Shown here piece by piece: positions 16,668 through 24,204 of a DNA stretch of 64,000 nucleotides. The stretch lies in NCBI RefSeq assembly GCF_027257975.1, contig NZ_JANZKX010000001.1:1054001-1118000 (forward strand), written 5' to 3'. This stretch comes from Pelomonas sp. BJYL3 (lineage in GTDB: Bacteria > Pseudomonadota > Gammaproteobacteria > Burkholderiales > Burkholderiaceae_C). The stretch's first letter is position 1. The number at the start of each line of letters is the position of its first letter. The translations under genes and the position numbers were made by a program. Under the pieces are notes generated by a model. That model was not told the origin of the DNA. It saw only the letters and a list, made by a program, of their open reading frames with translations, and did no database searches.

Positions 16668-17967
16668 GACGCCCCCGCCCCAACGCTGGAACCGCCGCTG
16701 GAGCCGCCGCCGCTGGCTGGGCACCGGCGCCCTGCTGGCCGCCGGGAGCGCCTGGCTGGCCCGCCCTGCCGACCGCGGCGGCCCCGCCGAGCCCTACTTC
16801 CAGGGCCTGTCCCATGCCCTGCAGGCTGAGGGCCTGGCCCAGGCCCGCCTGGTGGTGGACCTGCCCCGGCTGCGCGCCAACCTTGCCCGCATCGGCGCCC
16901 ATCAGCAGAAGACCGGCATGGCCCTGCGCGCCGTGCTGAAGTCCCTGCCCTGCCTGCCCCTGATGGATGAGGTCGCCAGCGCCTGGGGCAGCCGCAAGGT
17001 CATGGCCTTCAACGCCGCCCAGACCGCCGCCTTGCTGCAGGCCCGCCCGGACGCCCAGGTGCTGCTGGGCAAGCCCTTCCCCGTGGCCGCCGCCGCGCAG
17101 CTGCTGGACCAGCTGCCGCCGCCGCGCGTCGCCGCCATCGAATGGCTGGTCGACACCGAGGCGCGACTGGCCCAGTACCGCCAGCTCGCGCAGGCCCGGG
17201 GTCAGGTCTTGCGCATCAACCTCGAGATCGACGTAGGCCTGCACCGCGGCGGCTTCGAGGACGAAGCCAGCCTGGGACGCGCCCTGGCTAGTTTCAAGTC
17301 CTCTCCCGGCCTGCAGTGGCGTGGCTTCATGGGCTATGACGCCCACGTGGCCGCACTGCCGGACGTCGCGGGCATGCGCAGCACGGCCTGGGCGACGGCC
17401 CGCCAGCGCTACGAGCGCGCCTGGGCGCTGGCGCAGCAGCTGCTGGGCCCGCAGCGCCGGCAAGACCTGACCCTCAACACCGCCGGCTCGCCCACCTTCC
17501 GCCTGCATGACGGCCAGGGCGTGCCCAACGAGGTCTCGGTGGGCTCCGCGGCCGTGCTGCCCTCGGACTTCGACAAGCCCCTGCTGTCCGACCTGCAGCC
17601 CGCCCTCTTCATCGCCACGCCCGTGCTCAAGGCCTGGCCGCGCTTTCGCCTGCCCGAGGGCGCGACCTGGCTGAGCCGCGCGGCCCAGGCCTGGGACCGC
17701 AACCAGGAACGCGGCTACGCCATCCACGGCGGCCACTGGCTGGCCGACCCGGTCTCCCCGCCGGGGCTGCAGGCCAGCGGGCTCTACGGCCCCAGCTCCA
17801 ACCAGCAGGTGATGGTGGCCAGCGACTCGGTGGAGCTGCAGGCCGACCAGCTGGTCTTCTGGCGGCCCCGCCAGAGCGAGGCCCTGCTGCTGCAGTTCGG
17901 GGACCTGCTGGTCTTCGACGGCCAGCGCATCACCGGCGCCTGGCCCGTCCTGCCCGCCTCCGCCTGA
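16660..17967 (+). CDS. Tat-exported DSD1-family (alanine racemase N-domain) PLP enzyme
   Basis: 435 residues. The GTG start at 16660 is fixed by AGGAG six bases upstream and overlaps the oxidase gene by 8 bases. A twin-arginine signal (SRRRWLGTGALLAAG) is followed by a type III fold barrel. LRAVLKSLPCLPL holds the likely PLP lysine and NLEIDVGLHRGGF is a typical barrel strand; a C-terminal DSD1-like beta domain follows. Family members are D-threonine aldolases, D-serine dehydratases and amino-acid racemases. A periplasmic location is unusual for this fold and implies export with the cofactor bound. The operon context suggests conversion of an amino-alcohol or D-amino-acid compound, but the reaction cannot be named. 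Confidence 0.82.
   Translation: MPETPPPQRWNRRWSRRRWLGTGALLAAGSAWLARPADRGGPAEPYFQGLSHALQAEGLAQARLVVDLPRLRANLARIGAHQQKTGMALRAVLKSLPCLPLMDEVASAWGSRKVMAFNAAQTAALLQARPDAQVLLGKPFPVAAAAQLLDQLPPPRVAAIEWLVDTEARLAQYRQLAQARGQVLRINLEIDVGLHRGGFEDEASLGRALASFKSSPGLQWRGFMGYDAHVAALPDVAGMRSTAWATARQRYERAWALAQQLLGPQRRQDLTLNTAGSPTFRLHDGQGVPNEVSVGSAAVLPSDFDKPLLSDLQPALFIATPVLKAWPRFRLPEGATWLSRAAQAWDRNQERGYAIHGGHWLADPVSPPGLQASGLYGPSSNQQVMVASDSVELQADQLVFWRPRQSEALLLQFGDLLVFDGQRITGAWPVLPASA
17199..17211 (+). repeat. Dispersed 13-mer copy 1 (GGGTCAGGTCTTG)
   Basis: Exact copy inside the DSD1-type gene; extended match GGGGTCAGGTCTTGCG at 17198-17213. Confidence 0.75.
17461..17473 (-). repeat. Dispersed 13-mer copy 2 (inverted)
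   Basis: Exact reverse complement CAAGACCTGACCC, also inside the DSD1-type gene, 250 bases from copy 1. Confidence 0.75.
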
Positions 17968-18136
17968 TCCCCCGATGGGGTGTGGCGCCGGCGCCGATGA
18001 CTTCAGTCATGCCTCTCCCGGGCATGCCTAGAATGCGCGCACTTTGCATTCGGCCCCGTCCCGGGGCGGCATGCCAAGACTGGCCGGCGGCACAGCCCGC
18101 CGGCAAGACAAGCATTCAACTCAAGAGGGAAAACTC

Positions 18137-18667
18137 ATGAAGAAACTGATGGCCCTGGCCATGGCCGCCGCATTCGCCGCTCCCGCCTTCGCTGGCGACT
18201 TCTACGCTGGCGCCGACATCGGCCGCGGCAAGATCGACGGTCACACCGAAGTCATCGGCGGCACCACCGTCACCATGGCCGACTGGAAGGACACGACCTA
18301 CTCCATCTTCGGCGGCTACCAGCTCAACGAGACCCTCTCGTTCGAACTGGGCTATCGCGGCATGGGCAAGAACACGGTCTCCGTGGGCACCAAGTCCGTT
18401 GAAGTGAAGGGCTCGGCCATCCAGGCTTCGATGCTGGCTTCCCTGCCCGTGGGCAATGACTTCAGCGTCTTCGGCCGCCTGGGCGTGAGCTCCTTCAAGG
18501 CCAAGGCCAGCTACAACGGCAACAGCAACAGCAGCAGCGAGTCCAAGGCCCTGGTGGGCTTCGGCGTCCGCTACGCCGTGAGCAAGGAAACCAACATCCG
18601 CGCCGAATTCCAGAAGCTGGCCTCCGACGCCAGCGCCCTGACCGTGGGCGTGGACTTCAAGTTCTGA
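18137..18667 (+). CDS. Small outer-membrane beta-barrel protein (OmpA/OmpW-like)
   Basis: 176 residues. A Sec signal peptide MKKLMALAMAAAFAAPAFA is followed by alternating strands (GDFYAGADIGRGK, YSIFGGYQLNETLSFELGY) and a terminal aromatic strand LTVGVDFKF, which is the BAM recognition signal. The size fits an eight-stranded barrel without a periplasmic OmpA domain. AAGAGGG lies about eight bases before the ATG. A TAGAAT-like -10 sequence occurs at about 18030. It is monocistronic, closed by a strong terminator. It probably has a structural or small-molecule role in the outer membrane; no specific ligand is indicated. Confidence 0.88.
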   Translation: MKKLMALAMAAAFAAPAFAGDFYAGADIGRGKIDGHTEVIGGTTVTMADWKDTTYSIFGGYQLNETLSFELGYRGMGKNTVSVGTKSVEVKGSAIQASMLASLPVGNDFSVFGRLGVSSFKAKASYNGNSNSSSESKALVGFGVRYAVSKETNIRAEFQKLASDASALTVGVDFKF

Positions 18668-18693
18668 TGTCCTGAATCAGCATCGCTGATTTG

Positions 18694-18720
18694 AAAGCCG
18701 GGCCTGGTGCCCGGCTTTTT
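18694..18720 (+). terminator. Rho-independent terminator after the barrel protein
   Basis: GCCGGGC (18697-18703), loop CTGGT, GCCCGGC (18709-18715), then five T. The flanking AAA/TTT can extend the stem. It may also serve the convergent universal stress gene, weakly. Confidence 0.9.
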
Positions 18721-19154
18721 CATTTGACGATCAGCACCGCCACCGGCGACAGCGTCAGCACCTTCTGCGCCACGCTGCCCAGGATCACCGCATCAAGCCC
18801 GCGGCGGCCATGCGAGCCCATGATGATGAGGTCCGCCCCGCTGGCCCGTGCCTGCTCCACCACCGCCACCGCCGGGCCGTGTTCGCGCAGGATCAGGCTC
18901 TCGAAGGGCACGCCGGCCGCCTCGGCCTGCTGGCGGGCCTGGGCGATGCCCTCGTTCGCCGCCTGCTCCGCGGCCTCCAGGTAGTAGGCCAGGGCCTCGC
19001 CGCCGCCTTCCGGGAAGGCCACGAAGGGCACCGGGTCGATGACGCTGACGACCTGCAGGGTGGCGCCGTAGCGGCGCGCCATGTCCACGGCCACGCCGCA
19101 GGCCTTGAGGGCGGTGGAGGAACCGTCGGTCGGGAAGAGGATGCGCTGGAACAT
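18720..19154 (-). CDS. Universal stress protein UspA family
   Basis: 144 residues. MFQRILFPTDGSSTALKA is the usual UspA N-terminal strand and phosphate-contacting loop. The ATP-binding signature of the family, G-x2-G-x9-G-(S/T), is seen as GSHGRRGLDAVILGSVAQ near the C terminus. The protein is a cytoplasmic dimer that supports survival under stress. The ATG at 19154 follows AGGAG with a 6-base spacer. It converges with the barrel protein, and its stop lies within the T run of that gene's terminator. Confidence 0.93.
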   Translation of the reverse strand: MFQRILFPTDGSSTALKACGVAVDMARRYGATLQVVSVIDPVPFVAFPEGGGEALAYYLEAAEQAANEGIAQARQQAEAAGVPFESLILREHGPAVAVVEQARASGADLIIMGSHGRRGLDAVILGSVAQKVLTLSPVAVLIVK

Positions 19155-19285
19155 GGGGAGCTCCTGGATCTGTGCAGAGGGTTCGGGGTGCCGGCCGCAG
19201 CGGGCGCGTGCCAGGCCGAGCTTAGCCCTGCCGCGGCTCGCGCCCAAGCAGGCCAGGGCCGCAAGCCCGCTTCGATTGATTCAGC

Positions 19286-19789
19286 TCAAGCCTGGCCCGG
19301 CAGCGGTGCCGCGCGCACGCGCTGCACGCACAGCTGCAGCAGACGGGCATCGCTGCTGGCACGGTGGCGATCAGGGCGCAGCTCCTCGCGCAGGGCGCGC
19401 AGGCTGTGGTCCCAGCCGCCCAGTTCCCGCTCGCTGAGCAGGGTGCGCACGTCCTCCAGGCGGAAGGCCGGGTTCAGCTCAGCCTCGTCAAAGAGCCGGG
19501 CGACCCAGGGATAGTCATGGGCCCAGCCGTCGCAGTAGACGGTCTGGCCGGCCAGGCGGCGGTTCAGTTCCGCGGCCACCCAGTCCACCGGCCGGCCGTG
19601 GCGCTGCAGCAGCTCGCGGCTGATGCCGTGAAGGGTCTCGGCGGCAGGGTCCCAGTGCAGCCAGGCCGGCGCGGGCCGGACCAGGGTGCAGAACAGGGCG
19701 CCGGCGGGCTCCACGAAGCCGATCTCGATGGGATAGCTGCCACGGCCGAAGCCGGAGGCTTCCACGTCGAGCACGGTGGGCAGCAGCAT
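19286..19789 (-). CDS. DnaQ-like 3'-5' exonuclease
   Basis: 167 residues. The N terminus, MLLPTVLDVEASGFG, carries the DxE motif of DEDD exonucleases, and later acidic residues lie in CDGWAHDYPW and HRASSDARLL (the last Asp of the family). It probably removes nucleotides from the 3' end of DNA or RNA using two metal ions. The ATG at 19789 places the DxE motif at the very start, as in RNase T-like proteins. No operon partner. The precise substrate is not indicated. Confidence 0.8.
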   Translation of the reverse strand: MLLPTVLDVEASGFGRGSYPIEIGFVEPAGALFCTLVRPAPAWLHWDPAAETLHGISRELLQRHGRPVDWVAAELNRRLAGQTVYCDGWAHDYPWVARLFDEAELNPAFRLEDVRTLLSERELGGWDHSLRALREELRPDRHRASSDARLLQLCVQRVRAAPLPGQA

Positions 19790-19959
19790 GGGCGGGTGGG
19801 CAGGAGGGATGGGCACAGTGTAGGCCGCCTGCCGGGCGCGCACAGCGTGTGGAGTCACCGGATCCGGGGGCGCTCGGGGCAAGCCAGGACCCCCGGCCGT
19901 GGCGCGGCGGTGTCCAATGGCCTTTTCCCAGCAAGGGCTCAGGCAGGCCCGGCAAGACC

Positions 19960-21198
19960 ATGCACGACTTTCCCCTGACCGGACTGGTCCTCAGCGGAGG
20001 CGGTGCCCGTGCGGCCTACCAGGTCGGCGTGCTGCAGACCCTCATGCGGCTGCGGCGCGAGGCCCAGGGCGAGGGCAGCGGCCGCAGCAACCCCTTCGGC
20101 GTGATCGTGGGCACCTCGGCCGGTGCCATCAACGGCACGGCCCTGGCCTGCGGGGCGGACCAGTTCGACGGCGCGGTGGAGCGACTCGCCCACGTGTGGC
20201 GCCACTTCCGCGCCGAGCAGGTCTACCGCAGCGATTCGCTGGGCGTGGCCGGCAGCGGCGCGCGCTGGCTGACCATGATGTCCTTCGGCTGGGCCATGGC
20301 GCGGCTGCGACCGCAGTCCCTGCTCAACAACGACCCGCTGCAGGACCTGCTGCACGAGCTCGTGCCCATGGACCGCCTGCCGGCCATCCTGGGGCGGCGC
20401 CACCTGCACGCCCTGGCCGTCACCGCCTCCAGCTACAGCAGCGGCGAGCACGTGACCTTCTATCAAAGCGCCCGGCCCATCGAGCCCTGGGTGCGCTCGC
20501 AGCGCCTGGCCGTGCCGGCGCAGCTGAACCACCAGCACCTGCTGGCGAGCGCGGCCATCCCCTTCATCTTCCCGGCCAAGCAGCTGGGCAGCGAGACCGA
20601 CCGCGGCTGGTTCGGCGACGGCTCCATGCGCCAGAGCGCGCCGCTGTCCCCCGCCATCCACCTGGGCGCCAAGCGCCTGCTGGTGATCGGCGCCGGGCGC
20701 ATGCACGAGCCGCAGGGCCGCCGGACGCCCGACCAGGGCTATCCCAGCCTGGCCCAGATCGCGGGCCATGCGCTGTCCAGCATCTTCCTGGACGCGCTGG
20801 CGGTGGACATCGAACGCATGCAGCGCATCAACCGCACGCTCTCCCTGATGCCCGCCGAGAGCCGCAAGTACAGCCCGCTGCAGCCCATTGAATGCCTGGT
20901 GATCTCGCCCAGCCAGCGCCTGGACGACCTCGCTGCGAAGCATGTGGAGGACCTGCCCAAGCCCATCCGCCTGCTGCTGCGGGCCGTGGGCGTGCAGCAA
21001 GGCCAGGGCCAGGGCGCGGCCCTGGCCAGCTACCTGCTCTTCGAGGCCCCCTACACCCAGGCCCTGATGGACCTGGGGGAGCAGGACACGCTGGCCCAGA
21101 AGGAGCGCGTGCTGGCCTTCTTCGGCTGGGACCAGGCCCCGCAGCGCGCGGGGCAGACGCAGACGCAGACGCAGGCGGCGCTGGCCGCCGGGCGCTGA
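19960..21198 (+). CDS. Patatin-like phospholipase
   Basis: 412 residues. The oxyanion loop GGGARAAYQVG, the nucleophile elbow GTSAG and the second dyad residue in FGDGS match patatin lipases (Ser-Asp dyad). The C-terminal third continues as a helical extension (LPKPIRLLLRAVG) seen in bacterial patatin family proteins. It hydrolyses acyl esters of phospholipids or lipids. No signal peptide, so it is cytoplasmic or membrane-peripheral. The ATG at 19960 is chosen because it sits directly before the first patatin strand. A short tandem Gln-Thr repeat (QTQTQTQ) near the C terminus comes from a (CAGACG)n-like run. Ends two bases before the EcsC-like gene on the other strand. Confidence 0.9.
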   Translation: MHDFPLTGLVLSGGGARAAYQVGVLQTLMRLRREAQGEGSGRSNPFGVIVGTSAGAINGTALACGADQFDGAVERLAHVWRHFRAEQVYRSDSLGVAGSGARWLTMMSFGWAMARLRPQSLLNNDPLQDLLHELVPMDRLPAILGRRHLHALAVTASSYSSGEHVTFYQSARPIEPWVRSQRLAVPAQLNHQHLLASAAIPFIFPAKQLGSETDRGWFGDGSMRQSAPLSPAIHLGAKRLLVIGAGRMHEPQGRRTPDQGYPSLAQIAGHALSSIFLDALAVDIERMQRINRTLSLMPAESRKYSPLQPIECLVISPSQRLDDLAAKHVEDLPKPIRLLLRAVGVQQGQGQGAALASYLLFEAPYTQALMDLGEQDTLAQKERVLAFFGWDQAPQRAGQTQTQTQAALAAGR

Positions 21199-21199
21199 G

Positions 21200-21772
21200 T
21201 CAGTCCGGCAGCGAGGCGAACAGCGCCTGTGCGCTGCGCCCGACCTGCCGGGTGTCCCACCAGGCATAGGCCCCCACACCGGCCGCACCCGCCAGGGGCA
21301 CCCAGCGCGCCACGGCGCTGCCCAGGCTGCGCTCGCCCAGCTTGACGCCGATGGCCTGCAGCACCCGCTGCAGCACCGCCTGGCCGGCACGCTCGCCGGC
21401 TCGCACGGCCAGGTCGCGCACGGCCTGCGCCGCGGTGTGGCGGAAGAGGCAGTAGAGCATCTGGTCCCGGCCGAGTTCGGCACTGTGGCCGTGCAGGGCG
21501 GCCACGTCGGCCACCAGCTGGGACTGGATGCGCCAGACAGCCAGCAGCTCGGGCAGGACCGTCAGCCAGCCCAGGGGCCCGGGAGGCAAGGCCAGGCCGG
21601 CCGCGGTGGCGGCGGCCTTGCGCGCCGCAGCCTCGGTCAGCGCGCGGGCCCGGGCCTCGCGCTCGGCCAGCGGGCGCTGCGCCTCGTCCGACGCGGGCTT
21701 GCGCGCCACCAGCTCCAGCAGGGCATCCGACCAGGCCCGATGGGCCTCCGGCAGGGCAGGCAGGGTGTTCAT
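21200..21772 (-). CDS. EcsC-family protein
   Basis: 190 residues. The segment LPPGPLGWLTVLPELLAVWR, followed by QSQLVADVAALHG, matches the conserved core of EcsC proteins, with a hydrophobic C-terminal stretch (WVPLAGAAGVGAYAWW). Function in this family is poorly known; members are often membrane-associated. Start at the ATG at 21772. The gene is convergent with the patatin gene and divergent from the GMC operon. Confidence 0.7.
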   Translation of the reverse strand: MNTLPALPEAHRAWSDALLELVARKPASDEAQRPLAEREARARALTEAAARKAAATAAGLALPPGPLGWLTVLPELLAVWRIQSQLVADVAALHGHSAELGRDQMLYCLFRHTAAQAVRDLAVRAGERAGQAVLQRVLQAIGVKLGERSLGSAVARWVPLAGAAGVGAYAWWDTRQVGRSAQALFASLPD

Positions 21773-21955
21773 GGGGCCATTGTGGCGTCTCCAGCCCCGG
21801 CCCGAGGCCTGGCGTGGATTTAGGCGGGAGACTCTATCTACGCGTGCACCCTCTTGGTGTGCCCGGCCTCTTGCGACTAGGCTGAGCCCAACTTGGATAC
21901 ACACGGCCCGTGCCGGCGCGCCAGACCGGTGCGCCGCGGGCCCTCGCCGACCGCC

Positions 21956-22480
21956 ATGCAACGTCGAACCCTCATGAAGCTGGGCCTGGGCAGCGGACTC
22001 CTGCTGACCCTGGCCGGCCTCGGCCTGCGCGGCATCGAGCCCGGCCTCCAGACGCCGGCCGACGGCCCCGTCCGCCAGAGCCCCCGCAGCCGCGCGCTGA
22101 TGGGCGCCATCGCCCTGGCCGTGCTGGACAGCGCCTGGCCTGCCGATGCCACCCAGCGCAGCCGCGCCCTGCAGGCCCATCTGGACCTGGTGGATGGCGC
22201 CATCGCCGGCTTCCCGCCGGCCATGCAGGCCGAACTGGGCCAGCTGCTGACGGTGCTCAGCAGCGCCGCCGGCCGCCGCGGCCTGGCGGGCCTCGGCACG
22301 GACTGGCCCGAGGCCGCCACGCCCGCCGTGCAGGCGGCCCTGCAGTCGATGCGCGACTCGCGCCTCAGCCTGCGCGAGCAGGCCTACCAGGCCCTGCGCG
22401 ACCTGCACTGCGCCGTCTTCTTCAGTGCCCCGCAGCACTGGTCCCTGATGGGCTATCCCGGCCCGAAGTCCTTCGAATGA
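21956..22480 (+). CDS. Tat-signal small subunit of GMC oxidoreductase
   Basis: 174 residues. MQRRTLMKLGLGSGLLLTLAG is a twin-arginine signal. The rest is helical, like gluconate 2-dehydrogenase subunit 3 proteins that pair with GMC flavoproteins. It precedes the GMC gene by 10 bases, so the two are co-translated. The GMC partner lacks its own signal. The likely job is to carry the folded flavoprotein through the Tat pore and hold it at the membrane. Start at 21956, immediately before the Arg pair. Confidence 0.75.
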   Translation: MQRRTLMKLGLGSGLLLTLAGLGLRGIEPGLQTPADGPVRQSPRSRALMGAIALAVLDSAWPADATQRSRALQAHLDLVDGAIAGFPPAMQAELGQLLTVLSSAAGRRGLAGLGTDWPEAATPAVQAALQSMRDSRLSLREQAYQALRDLHCAVFFSAPQHWSLMGYPGPKSFE

Positions 22481-22490
22481 GGCCGCGCCC

Positions 22491-24110
22491 ATGAGCATGT
22501 TCCAAGACCCCATCCGCGAGGGGCTGGCCCAGGGCTGGCGTGTGCTGGGCGGCGGCCACGCGCCCCTGCCCGCGCAGCTCGACTGCGACGTCGCCATCGT
22601 GGGCAGCGGTGCGGGTGCCGGCATCAGCGCCGAGCTGCTGGTCCAGGCCGGGCTGAAGGTCGTGATCATCGAGGCCGGCCCCCTGCGCTCCAGCAGCGAC
22701 TTCAAGCAGCGCGAGGCCGATGCCTACACCACGCTCTACCAGGAAGGCGCCGCCCGCAAGACCGCCGACAAGGCCTTCAACATCCTGCAGGGTCGCTGCG
22801 TGGGCGGCTCCACCACGGTCAACTGGACCAGCAGCTTCCGCACCCCGGCCGACACCCTGGCCTTCTGGGGCCGCGAGTTCGGCCTCACGGACCTCGGCGA
22901 GGCCGCCATGGCGCCCTGGTTCGCCCGGGCCGAGGCCCGGCTCAACGTGCACGACTGGGAAGGCACCCCCAATGCCAACAACAGCGCCCTGGAGCGCGGC
23001 CTGCAGGTGCTGAAGCTGGAGGCCAAGCGCATCCCGCGCAATGTGAAGGGCTGCTGGAACCTGGGCTCCTGCGGCCTGGGCTGCCCCACCAACGCCAAGC
23101 AGTCCATGCTGCTGACGACGATTCCTGCGGCCCTGGCCGGCGGCGCCACGCTGCTGGTGCAGACCCGCGCCGAGCGCCTGGAATGGTCGGGCGACACGGT
23201 GCAGGCCATCGTCTGCCGCCCCGTGGCGCTCAACGACGCCCCCGCCGGCCCCGAGCTGCGCGTGCGGGCCCGGCACTACCTCGTGGCCGGCGGCGCGATC
23301 AACTCGCCCGCCCTGCTGCTGCGCTCACAGGCGCCCGACCCCCACCAGCGCCTGGGCCGCCGCACCTTCCTGCACCCGGTGGTGATCTCGGCGGCGATGT
23401 TCGACGAAGCCATCGAGGGCTGGGCCGGCGCGCCGCAGAGCGTCTACACCGACCACTACCTGCACACCGACCCCATCGACGGCCCCCTGGGCTTCAAGCT
23501 GGAGGTGCCGCCCCTGCACCCGGCCCTGATGGCCTCCACCCTGGTGGGCCTGGGCGAGGGCTATGTGCAGACCCTGAAGCAGTTCCCGCATGCCCAGGCG
23601 GTGCTGGCCCTGCTGCGCGACGGCTTCCATCCGGAGTCGCCCGGCGGCCGCGTGCAACTGCGTGGCGACGGCAGCCCGGTGCTGGACTATCCCATCAACG
23701 CGACCCTGCTGGACGGTGCCCGCCGCGCCCTGCTGGCGATGGCCGAGCTGCAGTTCGCGGCCGGCGCCCGCACCGTGATGCCTCTGCACGAGCAGGGCCG
23801 CTTCGTGAAGAGCTGGGCCGAGGCCCGGGCGCAGATCCAGGCCCTGCCCCTGGGCGCGCAGCAGCTGCGCCTGGTCAGCGCCCACGTCATGGGCGGCTGC
23901 GGCATGGCGGCCGACGCCTCGCGCGGCGTGGTGCGCCCGGACGGCCGGCACTGGCAGCTGCGCAATCTCTCGGTGCATGACGGCTCCCTCTTCCCGACCA
24001 GCATCGGCGCGAATCCGCAGCTGTCCATCTACGGCCTGGCCACGCGCTTGACGGTGGGACTGGCCCGCGAGCTGGGCGGCCGGGACCTGAGCCACCCGGG
24101 CGCCGCCTGA
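22491..24110 (+). CDS. GMC-family flavin alcohol oxidase/dehydrogenase
   Basis: 539 residues. The ADP-binding motif VAIVGSGAGAGISAELL lies at about 35-50 and is followed by the GMC signature region GRCVGGSTTVNWTSSFR. A Cys-rich loop CWNLGSCGLGCPTNAK, typical of fatty-alcohol-oxidase-like members, follows. The C-terminal catalytic His region is in SAHVMGGCGM and GANPQLSIYGLATRL. It oxidises primary alcohols, perhaps long-chain ones, to aldehydes. It is exported with the Tat small subunit encoded upstream (inference). A 94-base gap separates it from the alkyl-DHAP-synthase-like gene, with which it may form a lipid-alcohol pathway. Confidence 0.9.
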   Translation: MSMFQDPIREGLAQGWRVLGGGHAPLPAQLDCDVAIVGSGAGAGISAELLVQAGLKVVIIEAGPLRSSSDFKQREADAYTTLYQEGAARKTADKAFNILQGRCVGGSTTVNWTSSFRTPADTLAFWGREFGLTDLGEAAMAPWFARAEARLNVHDWEGTPNANNSALERGLQVLKLEAKRIPRNVKGCWNLGSCGLGCPTNAKQSMLLTTIPAALAGGATLLVQTRAERLEWSGDTVQAIVCRPVALNDAPAGPELRVRARHYLVAGGAINSPALLLRSQAPDPHQRLGRRTFLHPVVISAAMFDEAIEGWAGAPQSVYTDHYLHTDPIDGPLGFKLEVPPLHPALMASTLVGLGEGYVQTLKQFPHAQAVLALLRDGFHPESPGGRVQLRGDGSPVLDYPINATLLDGARRALLAMAELQFAAGARTVMPLHEQGRFVKSWAEARAQIQALPLGAQQLRLVSAHVMGGCGMAADASRGVVRPDGRHWQLRNLSVHDGSLFPTSIGANPQLSIYGLATRLTVGLARELGGRDLSHPGAA

Positions 24111-24204
24111 CGCCAAATCACAAGCCCCGCGTCGCCAAAGACCAAGCCAGGCGGCCCGCCGCTCCTTAAGCTTCAAGCCCATCTGATCATGAGGGGAAGA
24201 CGCG

